NCBI RefSeq assembly: GCF_027257975.1
Contig: NZ_JANZKX010000003.1
Span: 1-64,000 of the forward strand
Direction: 5' to 3'
From: Pelomonas sp. BJYL3
GTDB taxonomy: Bacteria; Pseudomonadota; Gammaproteobacteria; Burkholderiales; Burkholderiaceae_C
Length of the DNA: 64,000 nucleotides
In this document: positions 18,369 to 27,173 of the stretch, one piece after another
How positions within the stretch are numbered: the first letter of the stretch is position 1
Layout: each line of letters opens with the position of its first letter
The notes under the pieces: generated by a model
What the model was told of the DNA's origin: nothing
Database searches by the model: none
The model's input: the letters and a program-made list of their open reading frames with translations, nothing else
Made by a program: the position numbers and the translations under genes

Positions 18369-19805
18369 ATGTCTGCCGTCCTGCCTTCCGATGCCGCCAC
18401 GAGCGGCGCACCACCCACTGCCGCGCCAGCTGACCGCCTGGACCGTGCCTTCCTCGGACACCCCGTCGGCCTGGGCTGGCTGGCCTTCTGCGAGTTCTGG
18501 GAGCGTTTCTCCTACTACGGCATGCAGGCGCTGCTGGTGCTGTACCTCAGCAACTATCTGTTCCTGCCCGAGAACATCGGCAACGTGGCCGGCATCGACA
18601 GCCTGCGGGCGATGATCGAATCCGTGACCGGCCCGCGCAAGACACAGCAGCTGGCGTCCATCGTCTTCGGTCTCTATGCCGGTCTGGTCTACCTGACGCC
18701 CCTGCTGGGCGGCATCGTGGCGGACCGCTGGTTGGGCCGCACCCGCACCATCACCATCGGCGCCGTGCTGATGGCCCTGGGCCACTTCCTGATGGCCTTC
18801 GACCGCAGTTTCCTGCTGGCCATCGCCTGCCTGCTGGTGGGCGTGGGCGCCTTCAAGGGCAATATCGCCGCGCAGGTCGGCTCGCTCTACAAGCCCGAGG
18901 ACAAGCGCCGCGCCAGCGCCTTCCAGATCTTCATGCTGGCGGTGCAGATCGCGGTAATCGCTTCGCCCCTGGTCTGCGGCACGCTGGGCGAGAAGGTGGC
19001 CTGGCACTGGGGTTTCGGCGCCGCGGGCGTGGGCATGCTGATCGGGCTGATCGTCTACCTGGCCGGCCGCCGCTACCTGCCGGCCGAGGAGCCGCGCCAG
19101 ACCAAGGCGCAGGACAGCGCCCCCAAGGCCCCCATGAGCGGCCGCGACAAGCGCCGCCTGGTCCTGCTGGTGTGCATGATCCCGGTGCTGATGCTGTCCA
19201 TCGTGGGCAACCAGCAGTTCAACAACGCCTACCCGCTGTGGGCCCAGAAGCACATGGACATGGTGCTCTTCGGCTGGTCCGTGCCCCTGACCTGGCTGCA
19301 GGCCCTGGATGCCACGACCAGCCTGCTGACCATGCTGGGCTCCATCGCCTTCTGGCGCTGGTGGGCCGAGCGCCGACGCGAGCCCGACGAGCTGACCAAG
19401 ATGGCCCTGGGCTCCGCCCTGGCCTGCACGGCGCCGCTGCTGATCGTGCTGGCCGCCGGCATGATCGAGCAGGACCACGGCCGCGTCAGCCTGGTCTGGA
19501 CCATCGGCTACAACCTGCTCAACAACCTGGGCTTCGCCAACATCCTGCCCGTGGGCCTGGCGCTGTACTCGCGGACCGCGCCCCAGCGCATGGAAGGGCT
19601 GATGATCGGCTGCTACTACCTGCACCTCTTCCTGGGCAACACCTTCGTGGGCTGGCTGGCTGGCCTGCTGGACGAGATCAGCGGCCCCAGCTTCTGGGCC
19701 CTGCACGCCGGGCTGGTGGGTTCGGCGGCGGTGCTGCTGCTGCTGATCAAGCTGGCCTTCGGCAAGCTGCTGGATGACGAGCACGCGAAGCCGGCTGCGG
19801 CCTGA
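18369..19805 (+). CDS. Proton-dependent peptide transporter, POT/PTR2 family
   Basis: The 478-residue inner-membrane protein is a POT-family (DtpT-like) major-facilitator transporter importing di- and tripeptides with protons. The family signature EFWERFSYYGMQALLVLYL lies near residues 43-61, and about a dozen membrane segments follow. The ATG at 18369 (MSAVLPSDAATSG) is the family-like start; a longer reading from 18189 runs back through the preceding terminator. It is transcribed alone, with terminators before and after. Confidence 0.93.
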   Translation: MSAVLPSDAATSGAPPTAAPADRLDRAFLGHPVGLGWLAFCEFWERFSYYGMQALLVLYLSNYLFLPENIGNVAGIDSLRAMIESVTGPRKTQQLASIVFGLYAGLVYLTPLLGGIVADRWLGRTRTITIGAVLMALGHFLMAFDRSFLLAIACLLVGVGAFKGNIAAQVGSLYKPEDKRRASAFQIFMLAVQIAVIASPLVCGTLGEKVAWHWGFGAAGVGMLIGLIVYLAGRRYLPAEEPRQTKAQDSAPKAPMSGRDKRRLVLLVCMIPVLMLSIVGNQQFNNAYPLWAQKHMDMVLFGWSVPLTWLQALDATTSLLTMLGSIAFWRWWAERRREPDELTKMALGSALACTAPLLIVLAAGMIEQDHGRVSLVWTIGYNLLNNLGFANILPVGLALYSRTAPQRMEGLMIGCYYLHLFLGNTFVGWLAGLLDEISGPSFWALHAGLVGSAAVLLLLIKLAFGKLLDDEHAKPAAA

Positions 19806-19826
19806 TCGCTTTCTCGATTGAGACGG

Positions 19827-19857
19827 AATGGCCGGGGTGACCCGGCCATTTTTTTTT
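19827..19857 (+). terminator. Strong terminator after the POT gene
   Basis: A perfect 10-bp stem (AATGGCCGGG at 19827-19836, CCCGGCCATT at 19841-19850, loop GTGA) runs into a run of nine T residues. Confidence 0.95.
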
Positions 19858-19933
19858 CAGCGGGCGGTGGAGCGGGCACGGCAGCGGGTGATTTCTGAAA
19901 GTGTCGGGCCAAGACTCGGTGCGTCCACAGGTC

Positions 19934-20160
19934 GGCCGGCAGCCCGCCGCCGGGTGAATTGCGGACGGCCGAGACCGCAGCGGCACGGGTCGGCGGGCCC
20001 GCAGGGCACGCTTCAATGACTGACTGGGTGCCGCTGTCCGAGCGCAATGAGCGCAGCGAATGGAGCGAGTTCGGCACCCCGACCCGTGACGCGAGGACCG
20101 AGGGGAGCCGGCCCGCAGGGGCGGCCCGTACGCACTGAACCCGGCGGCGGGCTGCCGGCC
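19934..20160. repeat. 22-bp perfect inverted repeat in the POT-uvrD intergenic region
   Basis: The region between the two convergent genes (19806-20190) has no credible gene. After the POT terminator it holds two 22-bp arms, 19934-19955 and 20139-20160, that are exact reverse complements separated by 183 bp. Nested shorter complementary words (GGGTGCCG near 20026 with CGGCACCC; CGGGTCGG with CCGACCCG) lie between them. The whole could fold into one branched structure. Its origin and role are unknown. Confidence 0.7.
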
Positions 20161-20190
20161 GGCCTGCGCTTCAACGAAGGCACTCGACAA

Positions 20191-22710
20191 TCAGTCGATC
20201 GGCGTCAGCTTCGCCACCGAGAGCGCCAGCCACTTGGTCCCATGCCGCCCGAAGTTGACCTGGGCGCGCGCATCCGGGCCACTGCCTTCCAGCGTCAGCA
20301 GCACGCCCTCGCCGAACTTGTTGTGGAAGACGGGCTTGCCCACGCGCAGGCCGCCGTGCTCGTCGCCCACCTTGGCGGCCGCGGACTGCTTCATGGTCTT
20401 GGGCACGGGGGCGCCGCCGAAGGACGGCGCGTCCTTGCCCTCGCGCTCCTGCTGCCAGGCCGGTGCCTGCCGCTCGACCCGGCCGGCGCCCACCATGGAC
20501 TTCAGCCCCGAGCCCCGCTCCCAAGCCTGCTGGTACTCGCGCGCAAAGCCCGAGCCGAAGCCCTGGTTGCGCGGCGTGAGCCACTTCAGCGAGGCCTCGG
20601 GCAGCTCGTCCAGGAAGCGGCTCTTGACGTTGTAGCGCGTCTGGCCGTGCAGCATGCGCGTCTGGCTGAAGCTCAGGTAGAGACGCTGGCGGGCCCGGGT
20701 AATGGCCACGTACATCAGGCGACGCTCTTCCTCGAGCCCGTCGCCGTCGGACAGCGAGTTCTCGTGCGGGAACAGGCCCTCTTCCAGCCCGGTGATGAAG
20801 ACGGCGTCGAACTCCAGGCCCTTGGCCGAGTGCACCGTCATCAGCTGGATGGCGTCCTGGCCGGCCTGCGCCTGGTTGTCACCGGCCTCCAGCGAGGCGT
20901 GGGTCAGGAAGGCGGCCAGGGGCGAGACGATCTCGCCGGTCTCGGCATCGGGCGTGAGGTTCACCGCGGCGATGGCAGGCGGATCGCCCGCCGCGATCTG
21001 GCCGGGGCTGAAGCCGCCCAGTTCATCCACCGGCAGCGCCACTGCGTCCTTGCCGAAACCCTCCTGGGTGACGAAGGCCTCGGCGGCGTTGACCAGTTCG
21101 GCCAGGTTCTCCAGGCGCTCGGCGCCGTCCTTGTCGGTGCGGTAGAACTCGGCCAGGCCGGAGGTCTCCAGCATCTGCTCGATGATCTCGCGCAGGGTCA
21201 GGCCTTGCGTCAGGTTGCGCATGGACTCGACGAGGTTCACGAAGGCCGCCAGGTTGCTGCCGCCCTTGCCAGGCACCGCGGCCACGCTCTGGTAGAGGCT
21301 GCGGCCGCTCTGGCGCGCGGCGTCCTGCAGCAGCTCCAGCGTGCGCGCCCCGATGCCGCGGGCCGGGAAGTTCACCACGCGCAGGAAGCTGGTGTCGTCG
21401 TTGGCGTTCTCGATCAGGCGCAGATAGGCCAGCGCATGCTTCACCTCGGCGCGTTCGAAGAAGCGCAGGCCGCCGTAGACGCGGTAGGGCACGCCGGCAT
21501 TGAACAGCGCCGATTCGATCACCCGCGACTGCGCGTTGCTGCGGTACAGGATGGCGATCTCCGAGCGCGGCAGCCCCTGGCGGTGCAGGGCCTGCGCCTC
21601 CTCCAGCAGCCACTGGGCCTCGTTGAAGTCGCTGGCGGCCTCGTTGACGCGCACGGGCTCGCCCGGGCCCATCTCGGTGCGCAGGTTCTTGCCCAGGCGG
21701 TGGCTGTTGCGGCTGATCAGCTCGTTGGCGGCGTCCAGGATGTGGCCGTAGCTGCGGTAGTTCTGCTCCAGCTTGACCACGCGGCGCACGCGGTATTCGC
21801 GTTCGAAGTCGCTCATGTTGCCGACCCGCGCGCCGCGGAAGGCGTAGATGCTCTGGTCGTCGTCGCCCACGGCGAACACGCCCTGGCCGCGGCCCGGCGG
21901 CGCGAACATCTTCAGCCAGGCGTACTGCAGCTTGTTGGTGTCCTGGAACTCGTCCACCAGCAGGTACTGGAAGCGGTGCTGGTAGTGCTCGCGCAGGGCG
22001 GCGTTGTCGCGCATCAGCTCGTAGGCGCGCAGCATCAGCTCGGCGAAGTCGACCACGCCCTCGCGCTGGCACTGGTCCTCGTAGGCCTGGTAGATCTCGG
22101 CGAGCTTGCGGGTCTGCTCGTCGCGCAGGTCGATGTCCTTGGGGCGCAGGCCGTCTTCCTTGGCGCCGGCGATGAACCAGCTGACCTGCTTGGGCACGAA
22201 GCGCTCCTCGTCCAGGTTCATGGCCTTGATCACGCGCTTGACGGCGGAGACAGTGTCGGAGGCATCGAGGATCTGGAAGCCCTGCGGCAGCCCGGCCAGC
22301 TTCCAGTGCGCGCGCAGGAAGCGGTTGCACAGGCCGTGGAAGGTGCCGATCCACATGCCCCGCACGTTGTAGGGCAGCATGGCGGAGAGGCGGGTGAGCA
22401 TCTCCTTGGAGGCCTTGTTGGTGAAGGTCACGGCCATGATGCCGCCGGGGCCGACGTGGCCCTGGTTCAGCAGCCAGGCGATGCGGGTGGTCAGCACGCG
22501 GGTCTTGCCCGAACCCGCGCCGGCCAGGATCAGCGCCGGCTCCTGCCCCAGCGTGACGGCAGCCAGCTGCTCGGGGTTCAGGCCCTTGAGCAGGCCGTTC
22601 TGGGCCTCGCCGGCGCCTGATCCGGCGAAGGACGCCCGCGGCGAGGGCGCGTCGCCAAAGAGGTCGTCGAGGGAGTCGGTGCCGGGGGCGTCGTGGGGGT
22701 GGGCGGTCAT
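20191..22710 (-). CDS. uvrD: ATP-dependent DNA helicase UvrD/PcrA
   Basis: The 839-residue protein is a superfamily 1A helicase acting in nucleotide excision and mismatch repair. Walker A (AGAGSGKTR) is near residue 62, the motif II region is DEFQDTNKLQY, and QLMTVHSAKGLEF marks motif V. It is longer than E. coli UvrD (about 720) because of a roughly 45-residue N-terminal extension, an insert before motif V and a longer C-terminal linker. The C-terminus (VFHNKFGEGVLL, then VNFGRHGTKWL) has the Tudor-like RNA-polymerase-binding domain pattern. A TAAAAT hexamer sits six bases before the ATG. Confidence 0.96.
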   Translation of the reverse strand: MTAHPHDAPGTDSLDDLFGDAPSPRASFAGSGAGEAQNGLLKGLNPEQLAAVTLGQEPALILAGAGSGKTRVLTTRIAWLLNQGHVGPGGIMAVTFTNKASKEMLTRLSAMLPYNVRGMWIGTFHGLCNRFLRAHWKLAGLPQGFQILDASDTVSAVKRVIKAMNLDEERFVPKQVSWFIAGAKEDGLRPKDIDLRDEQTRKLAEIYQAYEDQCQREGVVDFAELMLRAYELMRDNAALREHYQHRFQYLLVDEFQDTNKLQYAWLKMFAPPGRGQGVFAVGDDDQSIYAFRGARVGNMSDFEREYRVRRVVKLEQNYRSYGHILDAANELISRNSHRLGKNLRTEMGPGEPVRVNEAASDFNEAQWLLEEAQALHRQGLPRSEIAILYRSNAQSRVIESALFNAGVPYRVYGGLRFFERAEVKHALAYLRLIENANDDTSFLRVVNFPARGIGARTLELLQDAARQSGRSLYQSVAAVPGKGGSNLAAFVNLVESMRNLTQGLTLREIIEQMLETSGLAEFYRTDKDGAERLENLAELVNAAEAFVTQEGFGKDAVALPVDELGGFSPGQIAAGDPPAIAAVNLTPDAETGEIVSPLAAFLTHASLEAGDNQAQAGQDAIQLMTVHSAKGLEFDAVFITGLEEGLFPHENSLSDGDGLEEERRLMYVAITRARQRLYLSFSQTRMLHGQTRYNVKSRFLDELPEASLKWLTPRNQGFGSGFAREYQQAWERGSGLKSMVGAGRVERQAPAWQQEREGKDAPSFGGAPVPKTMKQSAAAKVGDEHGGLRVGKPVFHNKFGEGVLLTLEGSGPDARAQVNFGRHGTKWLALSVAKLTPID
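21194..21208 (+). repeat. Near copy (14/15) of the recurrent 15-mer, in uvrD
   Basis: AGGGTCAGGCCTTGC differs from the exact word by one base. Confidence 0.6.
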
Positions 22711-22716
22711 CCGCGC

Positions 22717-22759
22717 ATTTTAGAGAGGCCGCCGGCCCGGTCCTGTCAGCTGGCATGAT
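22717..22759. promoter_or_regulatory. Divergent leaderless promoter pair, uvrD and ychJ
   Basis: On the minus strand TAAAAT (22717-22722) ends six bases before the uvrD ATG. On the plus strand CATGAT (22754-22759) ends six bases before the ychJ ATG. Neither gene has a Shine-Dalgarno sequence, so both transcripts probably begin at the start codon. Confidence 0.5.
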
Positions 22760-22765
22760 GCCGCC

Positions 22766-23182
22766 ATGCTCGATGCCGACCCCTGCCCCTGCGGCCGCCT
22801 GGACGCCCGGTCCAGGCCCCTGCCCTACGCCTCTTGCTGCGGCGCCCTGCACCAGCGCTTCGCCAGCACCGGCCGATGGGACGCGCCGGATGCCGAGGCG
22901 CTGATGCGCTCGCGCTACAGCGCCTTCACCCTCAACCTGCTGGACTACCTGCGCGCCACCTGGCACCCCGACACCCGCCCGGCCGCGCTGGAGCCCAACG
23001 AGCCCGGCCTCAAGTGGCTGGGCCTGCAGATCAAGTCCCGGGCCCAGCAGGACCCGGACCACGCCACCGTCGAGTTCGTCGCGCGGTCCAAGCTGGGCGG
23101 CCGCGCCTGGCGCCTGCACGAGACCAGCCGCTTCGTGCGTCTGGACGGGCAGTGGCACTACCTGGACGGAGACCTGCGTTGA
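22766..23182 (+). CDS. ychJ: YchJ/UPF0225 family SEC-C zinc-motif protein
   Basis: The 138-residue protein matches the YchJ family. The N-terminus has the cysteine pattern CPCGR (Cys7, Cys9) and SCC (26-27), a probable zinc site, followed by ALMRSRYSAF and a small cone-shaped domain. Its cellular function is unknown. Its stop codon overlaps the TTG start of the pseudouridine synthase gene (TTGA), so the two are translationally coupled. Confidence 0.9.
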   Translation: MLDADPCPCGRLDARSRPLPYASCCGALHQRFASTGRWDAPDAEALMRSRYSAFTLNLLDYLRATWHPDTRPAALEPNEPGLKWLGLQIKSRAQQDPDHATVEFVARSKLGGRAWRLHETSRFVRLDGQWHYLDGDLR

Positions 23183-23958
23183 CGGCGTTGGGCGAGGCGC
23201 CCGAATCGCAGCTGAAGGTGCTCCATCTCGACGAGCACCTCGCCGTCATCGACAAGCCCCCTGGGCTGCTGGTGCACCGCACCGCGCTGGACGCCCACGA
23301 GGAGCGCTTTGCCCTGCAGCTGCTGCGGGACCAGCTGGGCCGCCCGGTCTGGCCCGCGCATCGGTTGGACAAGGGCACCTCCGGCCTGCTCGTCTTCGCG
23401 CTGGATGCCGACACCGCCTCGCGCCTGGGCCAGGCCTTCGAGCAGGGCGAGCCGCGCAAGCGCTACCTGGCCCTGGTGCGCGGCTGGCCCGAGGACGCTG
23501 GCGTGATCGAGCATCCGCTGGCGCGCGATCCGGAGCGGCCTTCGCAGGGTCAGGTCTTGCTCGACGCCCGCACCGACTACCGCTGCCTGGCCCGCGTGGC
23601 CTGGCCCTTCAGCGTGGACGGCCGCTTCCCTGAGAGCCGCTACGCCCTGGTCGAGGCCGCGCCGCACAGCGGCCGCCGCCACCAGATCCGCCGCCACTTC
23701 AAGCACATCGCCCACCCCCTGGTCGGAGACGCCACGCATGGCAAGGGCACGCACAACCGCGCGGTGGCGGCGTTCCTGGGGCTGCAGCGGCTGTGGCTGC
23801 ATGCGTGGACGCTGCAGCTTCGTCACCCGCAGACGGGAGCACTCCTGACGCTTCAGGCCCAGCCCGGGCCGGAGTGGTCAGACATGCTGAAGCGGGGCGA
23901 CTGGCGCTGGACTGCCAATGCCGCACACGAGCGAGAGGCACTGGCACTCCCCCGCTGA
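23179..23958 (+). CDS. RluA-family pseudouridine synthase (TruC-like)
   Basis: The 259-residue enzyme converts specific uridines of rRNA or tRNA to pseudouridine. The RluA active-site motif HRLDKGTSG is at residues 61-69, with the catalytic aspartate at 64, and GRRHQIRRHFKHIAHPLVGD follows. The S4 domain is absent, and the length fits the TruC/RluA subgroup. I chose the TTG at 23179 because it overlaps the ychJ stop by four bases and has GGAG at 23168-23171; a GTG at 23218 is the alternative. The exact RNA target is not predictable. One exact 15-mer copy lies within the gene. Confidence 0.9.
   Translation: MTALGEAPESQLKVLHLDEHLAVIDKPPGLLVHRTALDAHEERFALQLLRDQLGRPVWPAHRLDKGTSGLLVFALDADTASRLGQAFEQGEPRKRYLALVRGWPEDAGVIEHPLARDPERPSQGQVLLDARTDYRCLARVAWPFSVDGRFPESRYALVEAAPHSGRRHQIRRHFKHIAHPLVGDATHGKGTHNRAVAAFLGLQRLWLHAWTLQLRHPQTGALLTLQAQPGPEWSDMLKRGDWRWTANAAHEREALALPR
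23546..23560 (+). repeat. Recurrent 15-mer, exact copy 2 (in the pseudouridine synthase gene)
   Basis: AGGGTCAGGTCTTGC in sense orientation, encoding QGQVL. Confidence 0.8.
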
Positions 23959-24014
23959 TCGCCTCGCGCGCTGACAGCAGCTCAGTGACGGAAGAGCCCG
24001 CGTCGGGGCGGCGC

Positions 24015-24056
24015 TCCCTTGCGCGCAAGGGAAAAAGGGCGCCAGGTGGCGCCCTT
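24015..24056. terminator. Hairpin pair between convergent genes (bidirectional terminator)
   Basis: A perfect 18-bp palindrome (24015-24032) is followed by a 9-bp stem AAGGGCGCC/GGCGCCCTT (24035-24043 and 24048-24056). Read on the minus strand, the second hairpin is followed by TTTC, fitting termination of the CocE-type operon. Confidence 0.7.
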
Positions 24057-24075
24057 CGATCGACGTAGCGCCTTG

Positions 24076-26013
24076 TCAGCGCCCGCCCTCGATCACCCTC
24101 AGCTGCACCGCCGATGGCTGATCCTTCCAGTGAAAGACCTTCTGCGTTGCCACCTTGAAGTCCTCCGGCTTGGCGCTGCGGATCTGCACGAAGCTCTGGG
24201 GATTGCGGTCGATCAGCGGGAACCAGGAGCTCTGGATCTGCACCATGATGCGATGCCCGCGGCGGAAGGTGTGGGCCACGTCCGGGATGTCGAAGCGGAT
24301 CTCCTCCACCTGCCCCGGCACCATGGCCTCGGGCTTCTCGAAGCTCTTGCGGAAGCGGCCGCGCAGGGGGTCGCCGCGCACCAGCTGCTGGTAGCCGCCC
24401 AGCTGGAAGCCCGGCGGCGGCGGCACGTCGGCGATCTGCTCGCGGTTGCGCATCGGCTCCTCGCCGAGGTCCGGCGGGTAGACGTCGATCAGCTTGACCA
24501 CCCAGTCGGCATCCGTCCCCGAGGTGGACACGAAGAGCCGCGGGCTCACCGGCCCTGCCACCGTCACGTCTTCTTCCAGCACCTCGGTCTGGTAGACCAG
24601 CACATCAGGCCGCGTGGCCGCGAAGCGCTGGTCCGCGACCATGTACTCCTGCGGCATGCCCAGCGAGGTGTAGCCGATGAAGGGCACGGGCTTGTTGGGG
24701 TCGCTGACATAGCTGTCGAACTCGGCCTTGCCGGCGGCAGGCGCCGTCCAGCCGAGCTTGCCGCCCGCCTGCAGGTAGAGGGCGCGCGGCTTGGCCTCCA
24801 CGGGCGGCCAGGCGCTGTACTGGCGCCACACGTTGGTGCCCGTCTCGAAGATGCTGGCCTCGGGCAGCTTGGCGTCACTGCCTCCGCGCAGGTGCTGCTC
24901 GAAGAAAGGCAGCAGGATCTGCTTCTGGAAGTGCTCGCTCGTCTTGCTGCCGAAGTCGACCGCGCCCAGGCCCTTGCCCACATTGCGCACCCAGCCGCCA
25001 TGCACCCAGGGACCCATCACCAGGGCATTGCTGATGCCGGGGTTCTGCTTCTCGATGAACTGGTAGGTGGCCAGGGCGCCCGAGAGGTCCTCGGCATCGA
25101 ACCAGCCGCCCACCGTCAGCACGGCGGCCTTGATGTTCTTCAGGTGAGGGCCGACGGAGCGTGCCTTCCAGTAGTCGTTGTAGCGGTCGTTCTCGATCAG
25201 CTCGTCGAAGTACGGGTTGCGATCCTTGCCGATGGACTTGGCGATGTTGTCCAGATTGCCGAGCTTCAGGAAGTAGTCGTAGGCGTCCTTGCTGTTGTAG
25301 TCGAAGCTGGCCCAGCGCTTGGGCTCCACCGTGGGGTTGTCCTGGGGCTTGAAGCCGGTCAGGAAACCGTAGTTGTGGGCCAGCATCACGGCGCCGCCGT
25401 GGTAGCCGTCATCGCGGTGGAAGTAGTCGGCGATGGGCGCCTGCGGCGAGGCCGCCTTGATGGCCGGGTGCGAATCGATGATGGCCGTGGACGTGTAGAA
25501 GCCCGGGTAGGAGATGCCCCAGATGCCCAGCTTGCCGTTGTGGCCCTTCACATGGTCCAGCAGCCACTGCACGGTGTCGTGCATGTCGGTGCTGGCGTCG
25601 GCATCCCGGGGGCCCTTGCCCGTCTTGATGGGCGCCATCTCCTGGTAGACGCCCTCGGACATGAATCGCCCCCGCACGTCCTGGCACACGAAGATGTAGC
25701 CGGCCTTGAGGAAGTCCTCCGACGGCGCGAAGCGGCTGCCGTAGCGATCCACGCCATAGGGGCCGCAGCTGTAGGGCGTGCGCGTCATCAGGAAGGGATA
25801 GCGCTTGCCCGAGGCCTCCGCATCCTTGGGCACATAGACCACGGTGAACAGCTTCTTGCCGTCCCGCACCGGCACGCGGAACTCATATTTCGTGTAGTTG
25901 GCCTTGAGGTCGTAGGGGGCCGGCGTGGCGGGAGCGGGGGTCTGCGCCTGGCAGGCCAGGCTCAGCAGCGACAGGGCGCAGGGGAGGAGGACGGTGGGCT
26001 TCACGAAAGACAT
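24076..26013 (-). CDS. Secreted CocE/NonD-family (S15) alpha/beta hydrolase
   Basis: This 645-residue protein has a signal peptide (about residues 1-23) followed by an X-Pro dipeptidyl-peptidase S15/CocE-type alpha/beta hydrolase domain. The nucleophile elbow GISYPGF puts the catalytic serine near residue 168. The C-terminal third is the jelly-roll domain typical of CocE-like enzymes. Members cleave peptides or esters (acylases, cocaine esterase); the substrate here is unknown. A cysteine after LSLA could be a weak lipobox. It is the last gene of a minus-strand operon behind the beta-propeller gene, 36 bp away. Confidence 0.87.
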   Translation of the reverse strand: MSFVKPTVLLPCALSLLSLACQAQTPAPATPAPYDLKANYTKYEFRVPVRDGKKLFTVVYVPKDAEASGKRYPFLMTRTPYSCGPYGVDRYGSRFAPSEDFLKAGYIFVCQDVRGRFMSEGVYQEMAPIKTGKGPRDADASTDMHDTVQWLLDHVKGHNGKLGIWGISYPGFYTSTAIIDSHPAIKAASPQAPIADYFHRDDGYHGGAVMLAHNYGFLTGFKPQDNPTVEPKRWASFDYNSKDAYDYFLKLGNLDNIAKSIGKDRNPYFDELIENDRYNDYWKARSVGPHLKNIKAAVLTVGGWFDAEDLSGALATYQFIEKQNPGISNALVMGPWVHGGWVRNVGKGLGAVDFGSKTSEHFQKQILLPFFEQHLRGGSDAKLPEASIFETGTNVWRQYSAWPPVEAKPRALYLQAGGKLGWTAPAAGKAEFDSYVSDPNKPVPFIGYTSLGMPQEYMVADQRFAATRPDVLVYQTEVLEEDVTVAGPVSPRLFVSTSGTDADWVVKLIDVYPPDLGEEPMRNREQIADVPPPPGFQLGGYQQLVRGDPLRGRFRKSFEKPEAMVPGQVEEIRFDIPDVAHTFRRGHRIMVQIQSSWFPLIDRNPQSFVQIRSAKPEDFKVATQKVFHWKDQPSAVQLRVIEGGR

Positions 26014-26049
26014 AGGACAGTGGAGTGGAGGAGGATCCGCGGCGTGGGC

Positions 26050-27138
26050 TCAGCAGCCCTCGAAGCGGACGGCATAGATGGGAGGCAGGCGCAGGGTCAG
26101 GTCTTGCCAGTGGTCACCGCCATCATCGCTGGCCCACAGGCCGCCGGTGGTGCTGCCCATCAGCAGGTGCTGCCCGCTGGCATCGACGGCCAGGCCATGA
26201 CGGTAGACGAGGTCATAGCAGCCCTGCTGCGGCAGGCCGGTGCGCAGCACCTCGAAGCTCTGGCCGCCATCGCGGGTGCGTTGCACGCACAGGGCGCCGT
26301 CGACGGGCACCCGGCACTGGTCCTTGATGGCAGGCACGAACCAGGCCGTGCCGCCGTCCGTCGGGTGGGCGGCCACCGCGAAGCCGAAGCTGGACACCGG
26401 GCCCTGCAGGCGCTGCCAGCGCCGGCCGTTGTCCGTGCTGCGCCAGATGCCGCAATGGTGCTGGCACCACAGCACCTCAGGCTGCGCCGCGCAGCGCACG
26501 ATGCGGTGCGGGTCCTGCGTGTTCAGCGCGCCCTGCAGCTCCGGCGGCATGTACTCGGCCAGCAGGCCCTCGCCCAGCAGCTCCCAGTTCGCCGCCGCAT
26601 CACTGCTGCGCCAGACACCGCCGCAGCTGATGCCCAGCAGCAGCTCGTCCGCCGCCTGCGGGTGCGGGCAGATGGAATGGATGCCCGGGCTGTCGTAGCC
26701 GCCGCCGAACCACTCGGGGCGCTCGGGTCGGTCCCACAGCCCATGCTGCAGGGCCCAGCTGGCACCGCCGTCATCACTGCGGAACAGGCCGCCGGGGTTG
26801 GTGCCGCACCAGAGCCGCTGGCCATCGCGCTCCAGGGACCAGATCTGCGCCAGCTTCCAGGCCGGGCCCGGCGCGCCTTCAGGCTGTGGCGGATAGGCCG
26901 GGGCCGGCAGCTCGTGCCAGGTCTTGCCTCCGTCATCCGAGGCCTGCACCTTGACGCCGAAATGGCCCAGGTTCAAGCCGGCGAGCATGCGCCCGGCGTG
27001 CGCCCCGGCACCGCGCGGCAGCACCATGCTGACGGGGTCCCCCAGGAAGCTGGTGCCCGCCACCTGCCAGCCGCGGGCGCCCTCGTGGCGCAGTTCGAAG
27101 AGCCCCTTGCGGGTGGCAATCCAGGCTTGAAGACTCAT
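26050..27138 (-). CDS. Asp-box (BNR) beta-propeller protein, sialidase-like fold
   Basis: The 362-residue protein contains about six Asp-box repeats (S-x-D-x-G-x-x-W type): SDDGGKTWHE, RSDDGGASWAL, RSSDAAANWEL, RSTDNGRRWQR, RTRDGGQSFEV and SDDGGDHWQDL. These indicate a beta-propeller of the BNR/exo-alpha-sialidase or WD40/YVTN-like group. I see no signal peptide, so it is probably cytoplasmic and not a secreted sialidase. Its start has an AGGAG site seven bases upstream. It follows the MoaD-like gene by 35 bp. Function unknown. One exact 15-mer copy falls in its last repeat. Confidence 0.8.
   Translation of the reverse strand: MSLQAWIATRKGLFELRHEGARGWQVAGTSFLGDPVSMVLPRGAGAHAGRMLAGLNLGHFGVKVQASDDGGKTWHELPAPAYPPQPEGAPGPAWKLAQIWSLERDGQRLWCGTNPGGLFRSDDGGASWALQHGLWDRPERPEWFGGGYDSPGIHSICPHPQAADELLLGISCGGVWRSSDAAANWELLGEGLLAEYMPPELQGALNTQDPHRIVRCAAQPEVLWCQHHCGIWRSTDNGRRWQRLQGPVSSFGFAVAAHPTDGGTAWFVPAIKDQCRVPVDGALCVQRTRDGGQSFEVLRTGLPQQGCYDLVYRHGLAVDASGQHLLMGSTTGGLWASDDGGDHWQDLTLRLPPIYAVRFEGC
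26093..26107 (+). repeat. Recurrent 15-mer, exact copy 3 (in the beta-propeller gene)
   Basis: AGGGTCAGGTCTTGC, antisense to the gene, which reads QDLTL as in tatD and ppx. Confidence 0.8.
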
Positions 27139-27173
27139 GCGTGGCTCCTTCGGGAAGAGAGATGACGGTCGCC

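Noticed and set aside
26050-27138. Calling the propeller gene a sialidase
   Set aside because: It has Asp-boxes but no signal peptide and no identifiable catalytic Arg triad or Tyr/Glu pair; the fold alone does not show that activity.
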